From positions 4,402,001 to 4,466,000 of the forward strand of contig NZ_CP053908.1 of assembly GCF_013256625.1 (NCBI RefSeq): a stretch of DNA of 64,000 nucleotides, read 5' to 3'. The DNA comes from Hymenobacter sp. BRD128 (lineage in GTDB: Bacteria; Bacteroidota; Bacteroidia; Cytophagales; Hymenobacteraceae). Under the pieces are notes generated by a model. The model was given only the letters and a program-made list of their open reading frames with translations, ran no database searches and was not told the origin of the DNA. The translations under genes and the position numbers were made by a program. Shown in pieces: positions 42,432 to 51,184 of this stretch (position 1 is its first letter; the number at the start of each line of letters is the position of its first letter).

Positions 42432-42592
42432 TCAGCCGAGAGGCTAAGGAAACGAAGCAACAGGGGGAAATTTTGGTCGTGTTAAGGGTGTGAAAGAATG
42501 GCGTTTATGGGGTTTTAACCCGACCCCCTGATTTCCCTGCTCCCACCCACTGGCAGCGCCTGCCACCCCGTTTCCTTAGCCTTTTCAGCCGA
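42432..42592. mobile_element. MITE-like element with 8-bp direct repeats at the leuA stop
   Basis: The octamer TCAGCCGA occurs at 42432-42439 and 42585-42592. Just inside, GGCTAAGGAAACG (42442-42454) and its exact complement (42569-42581) form 13-bp terminal inverted repeats. The enclosed 145 bases have no gene but hold CAGGGGG/CCCCCTG and TGGCAG/CTGCCA pairings. The right direct repeat contains the leuA stop codon (TGA on the minus strand, 42587-42585). This is the anatomy of a non-autonomous transposon with target-site duplication. Confidence 0.6.
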
Positions 42593-43751
42593 TGGCTACT
42601 ATTTTTTCTTGCTCGATGAGGATGTGTAAGTCGTTATCAAATACTTCGCGCTGGCGGTCGGCCATTTGCAGGAAGCTGGCGTAGGCGGTGTTGAGCGCCG
42701 GGCGCTCCAGGTCGTAGCCCAGCTTTTGGAGGCGGTAGGCCAGGGCCGCGCGGCCCGAGCGGGCCGTGAGCACGATGCTCGAATCGGCCATGCCAACTTC
42801 TTTAGGGTCAATAATTTCGTAAGTTTCGCGGCACTTAATCACGCCATCCTGGTGGATGCCGCTGCTGTGCGCAAAGGCGTTGGCGCCTACAATGGCTTTG
42901 TTGGCCTGCACGGGCATGCTCATGAGGTGCGATACCATGGCCGAAGTCTCGGACAGCAGGCGGGTATTCACACCCGTAGTGAGGTTGAGGTCAGCGTGTT
43001 GGCGCAAAATCATGACGACTTCCTCCAGGGCCGTGTTGCCAGCGCGCTCGCCCACGCCGTTGATAGTGCACTCAATCTGGCGCGCACCGTTGCTGACGCC
43101 CGCGATGGAGTTGGCCGTGGCTAGCCCCAGGTCGTTGTGGCAGTGCGTCGAGAGAATGGCCCGGTCAATACCTTTCACGTTCTCGTACAAGTACTTAATC
43201 TTGGCCCCGTACTCGTGGGGCAGGCAGTAGCCGGTGGTATCTGGGATGTTGAGCACCGTGGCGCCGGCCGCGATGGCGGCTTCGCACACCCTGGCCAGAA
43301 ACTCGTTGTCGGTGCGGCCGGCGTCTTCGGCGTAAAACTCCACGTCTTCCACGAAGCTCTTGGCGAGCTTCACGGCGGCAACGGCGCGCTTAATTACGTC
43401 CTCGCGGGTGGTGCGCAGCTTCTGTTGCACGTGCAAATCGGAGGTGCCGATGCCGGTGTGGATGCGCGGCCGGCGGGCCCCGCGCAGCGCCTCGGCGGCT
43501 ACCCGAATGTCGTTTTCGACGGCGCGGGTGAGGCCGCAGACGGTGGCTTCTTTGGTTTGGGCGGCGATGGCAGCCACGGCGGCAAAATCGCCGGGGCTCG
43601 ACACCGGAAAGCCGGCCTCGATGACATCAACCCCCAGCGCTTCGAGCTGGCGGGCAATAACGAGCTTCTCCTGCTGGTTTAGCTTGCAGCCCGGCACCTG
43701 TTCGCCGTCGCGGAGAGTGGTATCGAAAATCTGAATTTTTTGCGTCGCCAT
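42585..43751 (-). CDS. leuA: 2-isopropylmalate synthase, short form
   Basis: A 388-residue enzyme that condenses acetyl-CoA with 2-oxoisovalerate, the first committed step to leucine. The HMGL-like TIM barrel starts IQIFDTTLRDGEQVPGCKL; the metal site is in ILSTHCHNDLGLATANS and the CoA-site glycines in INGVGERAGNTALEEVVM, followed by HSSGIHQDGVIK. The protein ends about 120 residues earlier than forms with a C-terminal leucine-binding domain, so feedback through that domain is absent. ATG at 43751 is used over an upstream alternative. The stop codon lies in the direct repeat of a MITE-like element. Confidence 0.93.
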   Translation of the reverse strand: MATQKIQIFDTTLRDGEQVPGCKLNQQEKLVIARQLEALGVDVIEAGFPVSSPGDFAAVAAIAAQTKEATVCGLTRAVENDIRVAAEALRGARRPRIHTGIGTSDLHVQQKLRTTREDVIKRAVAAVKLAKSFVEDVEFYAEDAGRTDNEFLARVCEAAIAAGATVLNIPDTTGYCLPHEYGAKIKYLYENVKGIDRAILSTHCHNDLGLATANSIAGVSNGARQIECTINGVGERAGNTALEEVVMILRQHADLNLTTGVNTRLLSETSAMVSHLMSMPVQANKAIVGANAFAHSSGIHQDGVIKCRETYEIIDPKEVGMADSSIVLTARSGRAALAYRLQKLGYDLERPALNTAYASFLQMADRQREVFDNDLHILIEQEKIVAIG

Positions 43752-43762
43752 AGAAGTAAAAG

Positions 43763-43776
43763 CCCGCCGGTGCGGG
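43763..43776 (-). promoter_or_regulatory. Small hairpin with T-tract just before leuA
   Basis: On the minus strand CCCGC-ACCG-GCGGG is followed by CTTTTACTTCT and then the leuA ATG, 12 bases away. It resembles a short intrinsic terminator or attenuator. A leader peptide rich in Leu codons is not present. Confidence 0.35.
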
Positions 43777-43870
43777 TCCAGCTTTGTTATTGCGCTGCAA
43801 GTACTAGCCATCGTGACCGCGTAAAAAACAATTTTTACTGGTTTTTATTATTTCCAAACGCGCAAATTAT

Positions 43871-43901
43871 TTTGTTAACTACTTGTTAGTAAATAGGTTA
43901 A
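43871..43901 (+). promoter_or_regulatory. Candidate promoter for the gene at 43918
   Basis: TTTG at 43871-43874 is followed after 19 bases by TAGGTTAA, which keeps TAnnTT but not the last two bases of TAnnTTTG. It ends 16 bases before the ATG. The region is AT-rich and divergent from leuA. Confidence 0.45.
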
Positions 43902-43917
43902 TAAGAAAGATTTTACA

Positions 43918-45462
43918 ATGCCTAACAAAAGCAGCGACCCGGTTTTTCAGCTCATAAAATCACTGACGCAGTCGGAAAAGCGCCATTTTCGGCTCTTTAC
44001 CAACCGGCAGGGCGCTACCGAGGGCCTGAAATTCCTTCAGCTTTTCGATGCCTTCGACGCTCAGGACAACCCCGATGAGGAGCGCGTATTGGTGCAGGTG
44101 CCTACGCTCAAGCGCGCGCAGCTTGCCAACCTTAAGGCCAACTTATATAAGCAGCTGCTGGCCAGCCTGCGCCTCTACCACGCCGGGCAAAACTTTGATA
44201 TTCAGCTGCATGAGCAGCTCGACTACGCCCGTGTGCTCTACAACAAAGGCTTTTATCAGCAAGCCCTGCGCATGCTGGCCAAAGTGAAGCTAGCCGCCCA
44301 GCAGGCCGAGCTGCCGCATGTGGCGTTGCTAGCCATTGATTTTGAGAAGCTTATCGAGTCGCAGTACATTACGCGCAGCTTGCAGGGCCGGGCCGAATCT
44401 TTGGCAGCCGAGGCTACGGCCACGGCCGCGCACCTCAGCCAGCAGCACGCGCTCTCCAATGCCTCGCTGCGGCTGTACGGGCTGTACCTGCAAGCCGGCC
44501 ATGCCCGTAACCAGGCTGACCACGAGCGGTTTACGGTGTATTTCCGGGCGCACTTGCCGGCCCAGCTAGGGCGGGGCAGCGGCTTTTGGGAGAAGCTTTA
44601 CTTTTACCAGGCGCACGTGTGGTACCACACTATCAATCAGGATTTTCGGTCGTGCTACCGCTACGCGCAGAAATGGGTTGACCTGTTTGAGCGGCAGCCC
44701 GACTTGAAGGAAAGTCAAACGATGCTCTACATCAAAGGCTTGCACAATTTGCTGGCCGCGCTGTTTAACATGCAGTACTACAGTAAGTTCAGTGAGGTGC
44801 TGCAGCGGCTGGAAGACTTTGGGGCCAACCAGACGCGCCGGGCCACGCCCAACACCGAAATTCTGCTGTTTCAGTACATCTGGACCAACCGCATCAATGC
44901 TTGTTTTCTGGAGGCGCGCTTCACGGAGGGCGTCGAAATTATTCCCGAATTGCTGGAGCAGCTAGGGCAGTACAAGGCGCAGCTCGACCTACACCGCACG
45001 CTGGTGTTCTACTACAAAATTGCCTGCCTGTACTTCGGGAGCGGCCAGTACAAGCAGGCTATCAAGTACTTAAATCGCATTATCGACCACAAAGACCTGA
45101 GCCTGCGCGAAGATTTACAATGCTTTGCGCGCATCCTCAACCTGGTGGCGCACTACGAGGCCGGCGAAGACGCCGAGCTGGAGCACCAAGTGCGCTCGGT
45201 GTACCACTTCCTGGCCAAGATGGACGACCAGCAGCCCATGCAGGTCGAGGTATTCCGGTTTTTGCGCCGCGTGGGCCACATCGAGCCTAGCCAGCTGCGC
45301 GACGAGTTCCGGGCCTTGAAAAACAAGCTGGAAGAAATAGCCGCCAGGCCCTTCGACCGCCGGCCGTTTCTCTACTTCGACATTATCTCGTGGCTCGAAA
45401 GCAAGATTTCGGGTCGCTCGGTGCAGGAGGTGATGCAGCAGAAGTTCTCGACGATGAAGTAG
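43918..45462 (+). CDS. Helical-repeat protein of unknown function
   Basis: A 514-residue, almost entirely helical cytoplasmic protein. It opens with SSDPVFQLIKSLTQSEKRHFRLFTNRQG and continues with TPR-like helix pairs (YNKGFYQQALRMLAKVKLAAQQAE, YYKIACLYFGSGQYKQAIKYLNRII). No signal peptide, membrane segment or catalytic motif is seen. It looks like a Bacteroidota-specific family whose members I recall only as hypothetical. A TPR-like scaffold role is an inference. It is divergent from leuA and convergent with the esterase gene, four bases apart. Confidence 0.8.
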   Translation: MPNKSSDPVFQLIKSLTQSEKRHFRLFTNRQGATEGLKFLQLFDAFDAQDNPDEERVLVQVPTLKRAQLANLKANLYKQLLASLRLYHAGQNFDIQLHEQLDYARVLYNKGFYQQALRMLAKVKLAAQQAELPHVALLAIDFEKLIESQYITRSLQGRAESLAAEATATAAHLSQQHALSNASLRLYGLYLQAGHARNQADHERFTVYFRAHLPAQLGRGSGFWEKLYFYQAHVWYHTINQDFRSCYRYAQKWVDLFERQPDLKESQTMLYIKGLHNLLAALFNMQYYSKFSEVLQRLEDFGANQTRRATPNTEILLFQYIWTNRINACFLEARFTEGVEIIPELLEQLGQYKAQLDLHRTLVFYYKIACLYFGSGQYKQAIKYLNRIIDHKDLSLREDLQCFARILNLVAHYEAGEDAELEHQVRSVYHFLAKMDDQQPMQVEVFRFLRRVGHIEPSQLRDEFRALKNKLEEIAARPFDRRPFLYFDIISWLESKISGRSVQEVMQQKFSTMK

Positions 45463-45466
45463 CAGG

Positions 45467-46468
45467 CTAGTGCATTTTCATCCAGGTGAAGAAGTCGCGG
45501 GCTACGCGGTCCCAGTTCCATTTCTTCGGGTCTACTACGCCGTTGGTGAAGCCCATGAAATTGTGCTCCAATTCGGGGTAAGCACGAAACGTGAGGTTAG
45601 TTTTGCCGGCCCGTATCATTTCCAGGCGTAAGTAGTCTTCGAGCAGGGCCGAGCGGTCGCGGGTGCCGTAGCCCACGAATACGGGGACTTTACTGTGCAA
45701 AAAATCGTCGAGCGGCGTTTGGGTAGAAGTCAGAGAGGATACCAATAAGTGTGTATCGCCTAGGCAATTATTTTCTTTAGGGCTAGCCACTACTTGCTTC
45801 CAATAGGCAAAATTATTTTCGGCGCCCACTGAATCAACCTCTTGCCGATTGCCGGAAATAACGGTGAGCATGCGACCTAGCGGGCTGCCACTGAGATACA
45901 CTACGCGGCGCAGCGGGCCGGGGTGCCGGGCTAGCCGGGCTACTACGTTGCTGCCTTCAGAGTGGCCCATCGCCGTGATATTATCGGCCTGCACCCAGGG
46001 CTGGTGGGTGAGGTAGCGCAGCACAGCCGCGTCGCGAACCACGTAATATTCGAGGTAGTTGCGCTGGCAATAGGCTAACGGTACTTGGCCGGTTTTGGGG
46101 TTGAGATAAGCATAGTTGGGTGTTAGCAGCTTAGTGTGAGCTATTACTGGTATGCCCGGCTTACTGATTTCGATGAAGTGATAGCGGGTTAGCAGCGTAT
46201 CTAGTTCAAAGGGTAGCATGGGAAAAGCGCCTTTGTCGTCGTACATAATGACGGGCTGCGGCGTAGAGCCCTGCACGAACAGAAACACCGGCTTGCGCTT
46301 CAACTCCTCACCCTTTTTGGAGAGTACCAGAATATGCACCATGTCGCGCTGGTAGCGCATGGTGAGGTGGCGGTAGCCAAAGTCGGCGGGTGTTTTGGGC
46401 TGGGCATGGGCGGCCAGGGTGCCCGCTAGCAGCAAGAGAAACAAGGAGAACAGGCGCAAACTCGGCAT
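45467..46468 (-). CDS. Secreted alpha/beta hydrolase (esterase-like)
   Basis: A 333-residue exported protein. The signal peptide is MPSLRLFSLFLLLLAGTLAAHAQ, so ATG 46468 is chosen although the frame is open further upstream. The hydrolase fold is shown by the nucleophile elbow AMGHSEGSNVV, the acidic residue in GYGTRDRSALLED and the histidine in ELEHNFMGFT. The substrate is unknown; similarity is to the BAAT/dienelactone-hydrolase-like peptidase-esterase group. It is divergent from the DD-peptidase gene, with about 65 bases between starts. Confidence 0.8.
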   Translation of the reverse strand: MPSLRLFSLFLLLLAGTLAAHAQPKTPADFGYRHLTMRYQRDMVHILVLSKKGEELKRKPVFLFVQGSTPQPVIMYDDKGAFPMLPFELDTLLTRYHFIEISKPGIPVIAHTKLLTPNYAYLNPKTGQVPLAYCQRNYLEYYVVRDAAVLRYLTHQPWVQADNITAMGHSEGSNVVARLARHPGPLRRVVYLSGSPLGRMLTVISGNRQEVDSVGAENNFAYWKQVVASPKENNCLGDTHLLVSSLTSTQTPLDDFLHSKVPVFVGYGTRDRSALLEDYLRLEMIRAGKTNLTFRAYPELEHNFMGFTNGVVDPKKWNWDRVARDFFTWMKMH

Positions 46469-46533
46469 AAGCAGGGCAGTGAAACCAGCGGCGATGGGCC
46501 AACGACTACCGCATTCGTGCTTAAGTTGCACCT

Positions 46534-48011
46534 GTGCCTACTCTGCGTATTTCTCCTGCTACTTTTTTGGTGCGGCGCAGCCTTGCGCTGCTCTTGCCGA
46601 CGCTGCTTTCGCTCACCACCGCCTGCGGGCAAACGACCCGCCGGTGGCCGCGCCGCCGGCCACCGTCACCGATTCGGCCACCGGCCGGGTCGATATGCCC
46701 TGGCTGCGCCAGCAGCTGGATAGCTCGCGCACGCTGCGCCACCAGCAGGTGGGTGTGGCCCTGGCCGATGCCGCCACCGGCGCACTGCTTTTTGGCTACA
46801 ACGAGGGCAAGTACTTCACCCCGGCCAGCACCATGAAGCTGCTGAGCCTGGCCGCCGGCCTCACGCTGCTGCCCGACTCGCTGCCCAGCCTGCGCTACTT
46901 CTCGCGCGGCGATACGCTGTTCTTTCAGGGTACCGGCGACCCTACCTTTTTGCACGGCGACGTGCCCTCGCGCCGGGCCTATGCCTTCTTGGCTAGCCGG
47001 CCGGAGAAGGTGCTGGCTTACTGCGATATTGCCACCGTGCCGGCCTACGGGCCGGGCTGGACCTGGGACGATTTTGGCTACTATTTTCAGCCCGAGCGCA
47101 CGGCGTTTCCGGTGTATGGCAACACGGTGCGCTTTTACGCGGCCGCGCCGCAGGCGGTGCGCACGGGGCCGGGCGCGGCGGTGCGCGTGCTGCCGCAGCG
47201 GGTGCGGGTGGCGCCGCGCCAGTTTGCGCCCCTTACCGAGCGGGCTAGCCCCGATTTTCGGCTTTCGCCCGACCAGGACGACGAGATGCACGTGTACCGC
47301 ACCCAGGCCGACAACCGCTTTACTTTCGTGCCCAGCCCCAAAAGGTGGATTGACGAGGTGCCCTACCGCACCAGCCGCCCGCTGCTGCTGCGCTTGCTCG
47401 GCGATACGCTGCGCCGGGCTATTGTGGGCGCGCAGTGGCGCCCGCACCCCGCCCGCGACAGCCTGCGCACGCTGCGCGGCCTGCGCGCCGACTCGCTCTA
47501 CCGCCGCATGCTGCGCGTGAGCGACAATTTCCTGGCCGAGCAGCTTTTGCTAATGGCCAGCACCCGCGTGGGCTACCGCGACTCGCTGAGCAGCGCGCGC
47601 GCTATTCGGTATATGCTTAAGAATGAGTTTAAAAACCTGCCCGACCGCCCCGACTGGGTCGATGGCTCGGGCCTGTCGCGGCTCAACCTGCTCACGCCGC
47701 GCACGCTCACGGCGGTGCTGTGCCGCCTGCGTCAGCAAGTGCCCGAGGCGCGCCTGCTGAGCCTGCTGGCGGCCGGCGGCGGCCAGGGCACGCTGCGCAA
47801 GCGCTACTTCGAGCCCGGCCCGCCCAAGGTGACGTGGTTTTGGGGCAAAACGGGCACGCTCACGCACACCTGCAACCTGGCGGGCTTTGTGCGCTGCAAA
47901 AGCGGGCGGCTGGTGGCCGTTACGTTCTTCAACAACGGCGTGCCCGGCGACGACCAGGCCACGCGCAATGCCATGCAGCGCCTGCTGAGCGAGGTGCGGG
48001 CGCGGCTTTAG
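46534..48011 (+). CDS. dacB: D-alanyl-D-alanine carboxypeptidase/endopeptidase, PBP4 type (probable frameshift)
   Basis: A family S13 DD-peptidase that trims peptidoglycan cross-links in the periplasm. The three penicillin-binding motifs are visible: STMK (FTPASTMKLLSLAAG), SDN (LRVSDNFLAEQLLL) and KTG (WFWGKTGTLTHTCNLAGF). The main frame has no credible secretion signal; its upstream extension is not signal-like. In another frame a signal/lipobox sequence (RRSLALLLPTLLSLTTACGQTT) runs up to 46637-46639, where one extra C would join it to PPVAAPPATVTDSATG. The start is uncertain (GTG at 46534 or a later TTG/GTG). The total would be about 492 residues. The join is less certain than for lepB or yidC. 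Confidence 0.8.
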
Positions 48012-48207
48012 GGTTAGCCGGCTTGGGAGGCCCCGCAGCGGACCAAGGCCGCTGGCCGGTAAAGAAGAGGTAAAAATTATTGAACAGAAGCGGGCTAACG
48101 TTTACACAGAATTGAAGAGAGTTGGACGATTTTGAAGCGAATGGCCGGGGGGATTGGGAGAATTTTGTAGCGTTATATCACCCTCGCTACTTGCCTTCTG
48201 CTTCGTT

Positions 48208-50061
48208 ATGTTACTCTTTACAAAAAAGTTACTTAGCAAACTGTTCAGCCAATTTTTTCTGGCAGGGGCCCTGGGCCTGCCTTTGGTGAGCAGCGCCCAA
48301 TATATCGGCAGCTTTCAGCCTCAGACCGGCCCGGCGGGCACCTCTATTCTTATCACGGGCTCCGGATTTACGGGCACGAACTCGGTAATGCTCAACGGCC
48401 AGTCGCTCAAGATTACGGCCAACACGGCCACTTCGCTTACCGTAACGGTGCCCGTGGCCGCCAGTACCGGCAAGCTGGTAGTAACGACTGGTAGCGGCTA
48501 CGTGGTGACGGGTGCGCAGTTTGGCGTGACGCGCAGCACCTCGGGCGTCACCTTCCCGCAGCAAACGGCCAAAGGTGCCAGCTTTAACGCCATTAAGGTG
48601 GCCGTAGCAACCAACTCGACAGTGGTAACTGCCTACGGCAATGCGGCTTACTACTCAACCCCGACCATTGCGGACCTCACCAGCGCTGGCCGCACCGACC
48701 TGCTGATTGGCAATGCCAACGGCAATATCGAATACTGGCCGCAGTCGGCGGTGGGTAGCACCACCTTCAGCAAAACCGGCAACCTGAAGCTAGCCTCGGG
48801 CACCGACATCCGGGTGGCCGACTTTGCCAAGCCCACCGTGGCCGACATCGACGGTAATGGCCTGCTCGACATGCTGGTGGGCACCGGCGACGACAAGCGC
48901 ATTGCCCGCTTCGAGCAAACGACGGCCGGCGCCATCACGTTTAATTCGCTGGGCACGCTCAAGCTGACTTCGGGCGCCGACCTCTCGACGGGCAATAACT
49001 TCCCGCGCCCGGCCATCACTGACCTCGACGGCAACGGCAAGCTCGACCTGCTCATCGGCGATTATTCGGGCCTGCTGAAGCGCTACGAGGCTAGCGCCGT
49101 GAACGCCGCTACGTTTGTGGCCGATGCCGGCAACGTGCAGGCCGACGGCGCCAACATCAAGGCCGATGGCGCGGCAGCCAACGGCACGGCCAAGCCGCTG
49201 ATTTTTGACATGGACGGCAATGGCTTGCTCGATATGGTGATGGGCAGCCAGCTGGGGGCCATTACCCGCTACGAGCAGAGTGCCCGCTACGCCACCACGT
49301 TTACCAGCAAAGGCAACCTGACGACCGACGGCACCACGGCCATCAACATGGGCACCAGTGGCAACGCGGAAGGCGGCTTTGCGGCGCCCATCATCACCGA
49401 CATCAACAACGACGGCCGGCTCGATATGCTGATTGGCGACATGAACGGCACCATTTACCTCTACACGCAGGCCCAGCAAGCCGCCCTCACGGTTTCGCCG
49501 CTGCCGGTGCAGCTCACCAGCTTCGGCGGCCAAAGCACCAGCACCGGCAACCAATTGAGCTGGGCCACCGCCAGCGAAGTCAACAGCGCCCGCTTCGAAG
49601 TGCAGCGCTCGCTCGACGGGACTACCTACGCTACCCTAGCCAGCGTGGCAGCGGCCGGCACTACTATCATTGCCCACAGCTACCAGTACCTCGACGCTAC
49701 GGCCCCGGCCGGCCCCGGCTACTATCGCCTGCGCCAGGTAGACCTCGACGGCGCCAGCGCCTACTCGCCGGTCGTGGTGCTCACTAGTGCCGGAGCCGGC
49801 AGCAGCGCCCGCGCTACCCCGCTAGCCTTCCCCGTGCCCTTCACCGATGCCCTGAGCGTGGCCCTGCCCGGCTCCGACGTGCCGCAGGCCGCCACCGTGA
49901 CCCTGCTCACGCTCGACGGCCGCACTGTATACAGCCGCCGCCTGGCCCTGAGTGCTGCACCCCAGGCCCTGGCCGAGCTACCCACCCTGGCCTCTGGCCT
50001 CTACCTGCTGCGCACCACCACGGCCGCCGGCACCACTACCCAGCGCATCAGCCGCAACTAA
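48208..50061 (+). CDS. T9SS-secreted IPT/TIG and FG-GAP repeat protein
   Basis: A 617-residue exported protein. The signal peptide (KLFSQFFLAGALGLPLVSSAQ) is followed by an IPT/TIG-like immunoglobulin fold (SFQPQTGPAGTSILITGSGFTGTNSVMLNG). A set of VCBS/FG-GAP repeats comes next, with calcium-type loops DIDGNGLLDMLVG, DLDGNGKLDLLIGD, DMDGNGLLDMVMG and DINNDGRLDMLIGD. A fibronectin-like linker (SWATASEVNSARFEVQRSLDG) and a type IX sorting domain ending RISRN close the chain. It is likely a cell-surface or secreted beta-propeller adhesin. ATG at 48208 starts the signal peptide. Confidence 0.9.
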   Translation: MLLFTKKLLSKLFSQFFLAGALGLPLVSSAQYIGSFQPQTGPAGTSILITGSGFTGTNSVMLNGQSLKITANTATSLTVTVPVAASTGKLVVTTGSGYVVTGAQFGVTRSTSGVTFPQQTAKGASFNAIKVAVATNSTVVTAYGNAAYYSTPTIADLTSAGRTDLLIGNANGNIEYWPQSAVGSTTFSKTGNLKLASGTDIRVADFAKPTVADIDGNGLLDMLVGTGDDKRIARFEQTTAGAITFNSLGTLKLTSGADLSTGNNFPRPAITDLDGNGKLDLLIGDYSGLLKRYEASAVNAATFVADAGNVQADGANIKADGAAANGTAKPLIFDMDGNGLLDMVMGSQLGAITRYEQSARYATTFTSKGNLTTDGTTAINMGTSGNAEGGFAAPIITDINNDGRLDMLIGDMNGTIYLYTQAQQAALTVSPLPVQLTSFGGQSTSTGNQLSWATASEVNSARFEVQRSLDGTTYATLASVAAAGTTIIAHSYQYLDATAPAGPGYYRLRQVDLDGASAYSPVVVLTSAGAGSSARATPLAFPVPFTDALSVALPGSDVPQAATVTLLTLDGRTVYSRRLALSAAPQALAELPTLASGLYLLRTTTAAGTTTQRISRN

Positions 50062-50365
50062 CTGCGAGTAACTACATAAGCCAGCGACGCTGGTCTTTAG
50101 CTGCAAACTGAGCGGCAAAAGGCCAGCGTCGCTGGCTTTACTGGCGTAGCAGCTGCGTGAACTTTAGACTGCCTTTTTTCCGGTGTTTGTATCAACGCAA
50201 CGAGCTAGCGCGGTTCCCAAGTCCGGGTACAGATTGGCTAGGGCGAAAAGCCAGCCGCCCGCCCTGTACACCAACTTGGAAGCCGCGCCAGGTGAAAAGT
50301 AAGCTATGTCCCGGCGCTGCTCCTGCTACCTTTGCGGCCGTTCTTGCCCCTTTATCTGAGCTTTT
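50062..50365. other. Intergenic region with terminator and promoter element
   Basis: About 300 bases without a gene. The first 80 hold the hairpin described separately. At 50327-50334 the octamer TACCTTTG matches the -7 element TAnnTTTG upstream of the gene at 50366, without a clear -33 TTTG. Nothing else was recognised. Confidence 0.4.
50078..50138 (+). terminator. Hairpin after the T9SS gene
   Basis: AAGCCAGCGACGCTGG at 50078-50093 pairs perfectly with CCAGCGTCGCTGGCTT at 50123-50138; a TTTA follows. Each arm is itself a near-palindrome. It probably ends the 48208 transcript. Confidence 0.65.
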
Positions 50366-50749
50366 ATGGCTGCTCCCCGCCTGCGCCAGCTGCGCCGCGA
50401 CAATACGCTTTTCAAACTAGCCATGAACGCCGTGCGGCTGCACCTGGAAGAAGACGACCGGCTGGCCCGCCAGCCGCAGCTGCGCACCGCCCCCGATACC
50501 GACCTGGAATTTGTGCAGCACAGCATCGACCAGTGGGTGGGCGTGGCTACTAAGTACATCGCCCACAAATTTCGGTGCCCAGCCCCGCAGGCCATGCAAC
50601 TGCTGGGCGAGCTGCTGGTCGATTTGAAAACGAATATTCCGGTGGGCGAGCTGCGGCAGGTGCCCTACCAGCAGGCGCTGTTTCTGCCGCCGGCGTGGGT
50701 TACTGGCCAGCAGCCAATAGCGTCGGCACCGGCGGCTGAGGAGGGCTAG
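50366..50749 (+). CDS. Hypothetical protein
   Basis: A 127-residue soluble, helical protein with no recognised domain. It is basic at the start (PRLRQLRRDNTLFKLAMNAVRLHLEEDDRLARQPQLR) and has a middle part DLEFVQHSIDQWVGVATKYIAHKFRCPAPQAMQLLGELLVDLK. A TACCTTTG promoter-like octamer precedes it by about 30 bases. The last four bases of the coding region share a CTAG with the stop of the convergent PIN-domain gene, which supports both annotations. No function is proposed. Confidence 0.65.
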   Translation: MAAPRLRQLRRDNTLFKLAMNAVRLHLEEDDRLARQPQLRTAPDTDLEFVQHSIDQWVGVATKYIAHKFRCPAPQAMQLLGELLVDLKTNIPVGELRQVPYQQALFLPPAWVTGQQPIASAPAAEEG

Positions 50750-51155
50750 CCACCCAGCCGGGCCAGCGCCGCCGCCGGCGTGAGCACCGGCAGCGCGCCC
50801 GCAGCAAAGCCCTTTGGGTGCGGGTGATGATGGCTTCGAGGGCGGGCTCAGCCTCGGCCTCGGCCGCAAAATAGTGCAGTGCATCCTCAAAATCGGGGAA
50901 TGAGGCGTGCAACGCATCCTTGACGTTGCGCGAGTCAACGGCGATAATGGTGACGATGTCAGCAATGTCTAGCAAGAGCTCTTGGGCCTTGCCTGCCCCA
51001 ACTAGTTTGCGCAGCACATAGTGCGCTTGGCTGAAAGTCAGGCTGCTACAGTAAAGCCAGATTTTACGGTCTTCAGCCGGTTGAAACAGCTCAGCGGCCG
51101 CCACGGCAAACGGTGCGCGCCGCGTGATAAAATCGAGCAGCACGTTGGTATCCAC
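50746..51155 (-). CDS. PIN-domain toxin, VapC-like (frameshifted)
   Basis: A VapC-type endoribonuclease toxin. The acidic residues are in MDTNVLLDFITRR (near residues 2 and 8), CSSLTFSQAHYVLRK, and DFEDALHYFAA. The frame as written runs into non-homologous arginine-rich sequence after AIITR. Reading one extra C at 50816-50818 gives TPKGFAAGALPVLTPAAALARLGG, the usual VapC ending, and a stop at 50746-50748 overlapping the convergent gene's stop. The repaired product is 136 residues. The start is uncertain: GTG at 51155 is the first usable codon, though SHFF just upstream fits homologues. It follows the antitoxin by 29 bases. Confidence 0.82.
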
Positions 51156-51184
51156 GAAAAAATGACTTATACCCCGTAGCGCTC

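Noticed and set aside
43751..43811. Leader peptide for leuA attenuation
   Set aside because: The upstream codons contain one leucine only and are in frame with leuA, so a classical leu leader is not supported.
2760..50818. Programmed frameshifting in the five interrupted genes
   Set aside because: The sites share no slippery heptamer or downstream structure and occur in unrelated genes; a technical cause explains them better.
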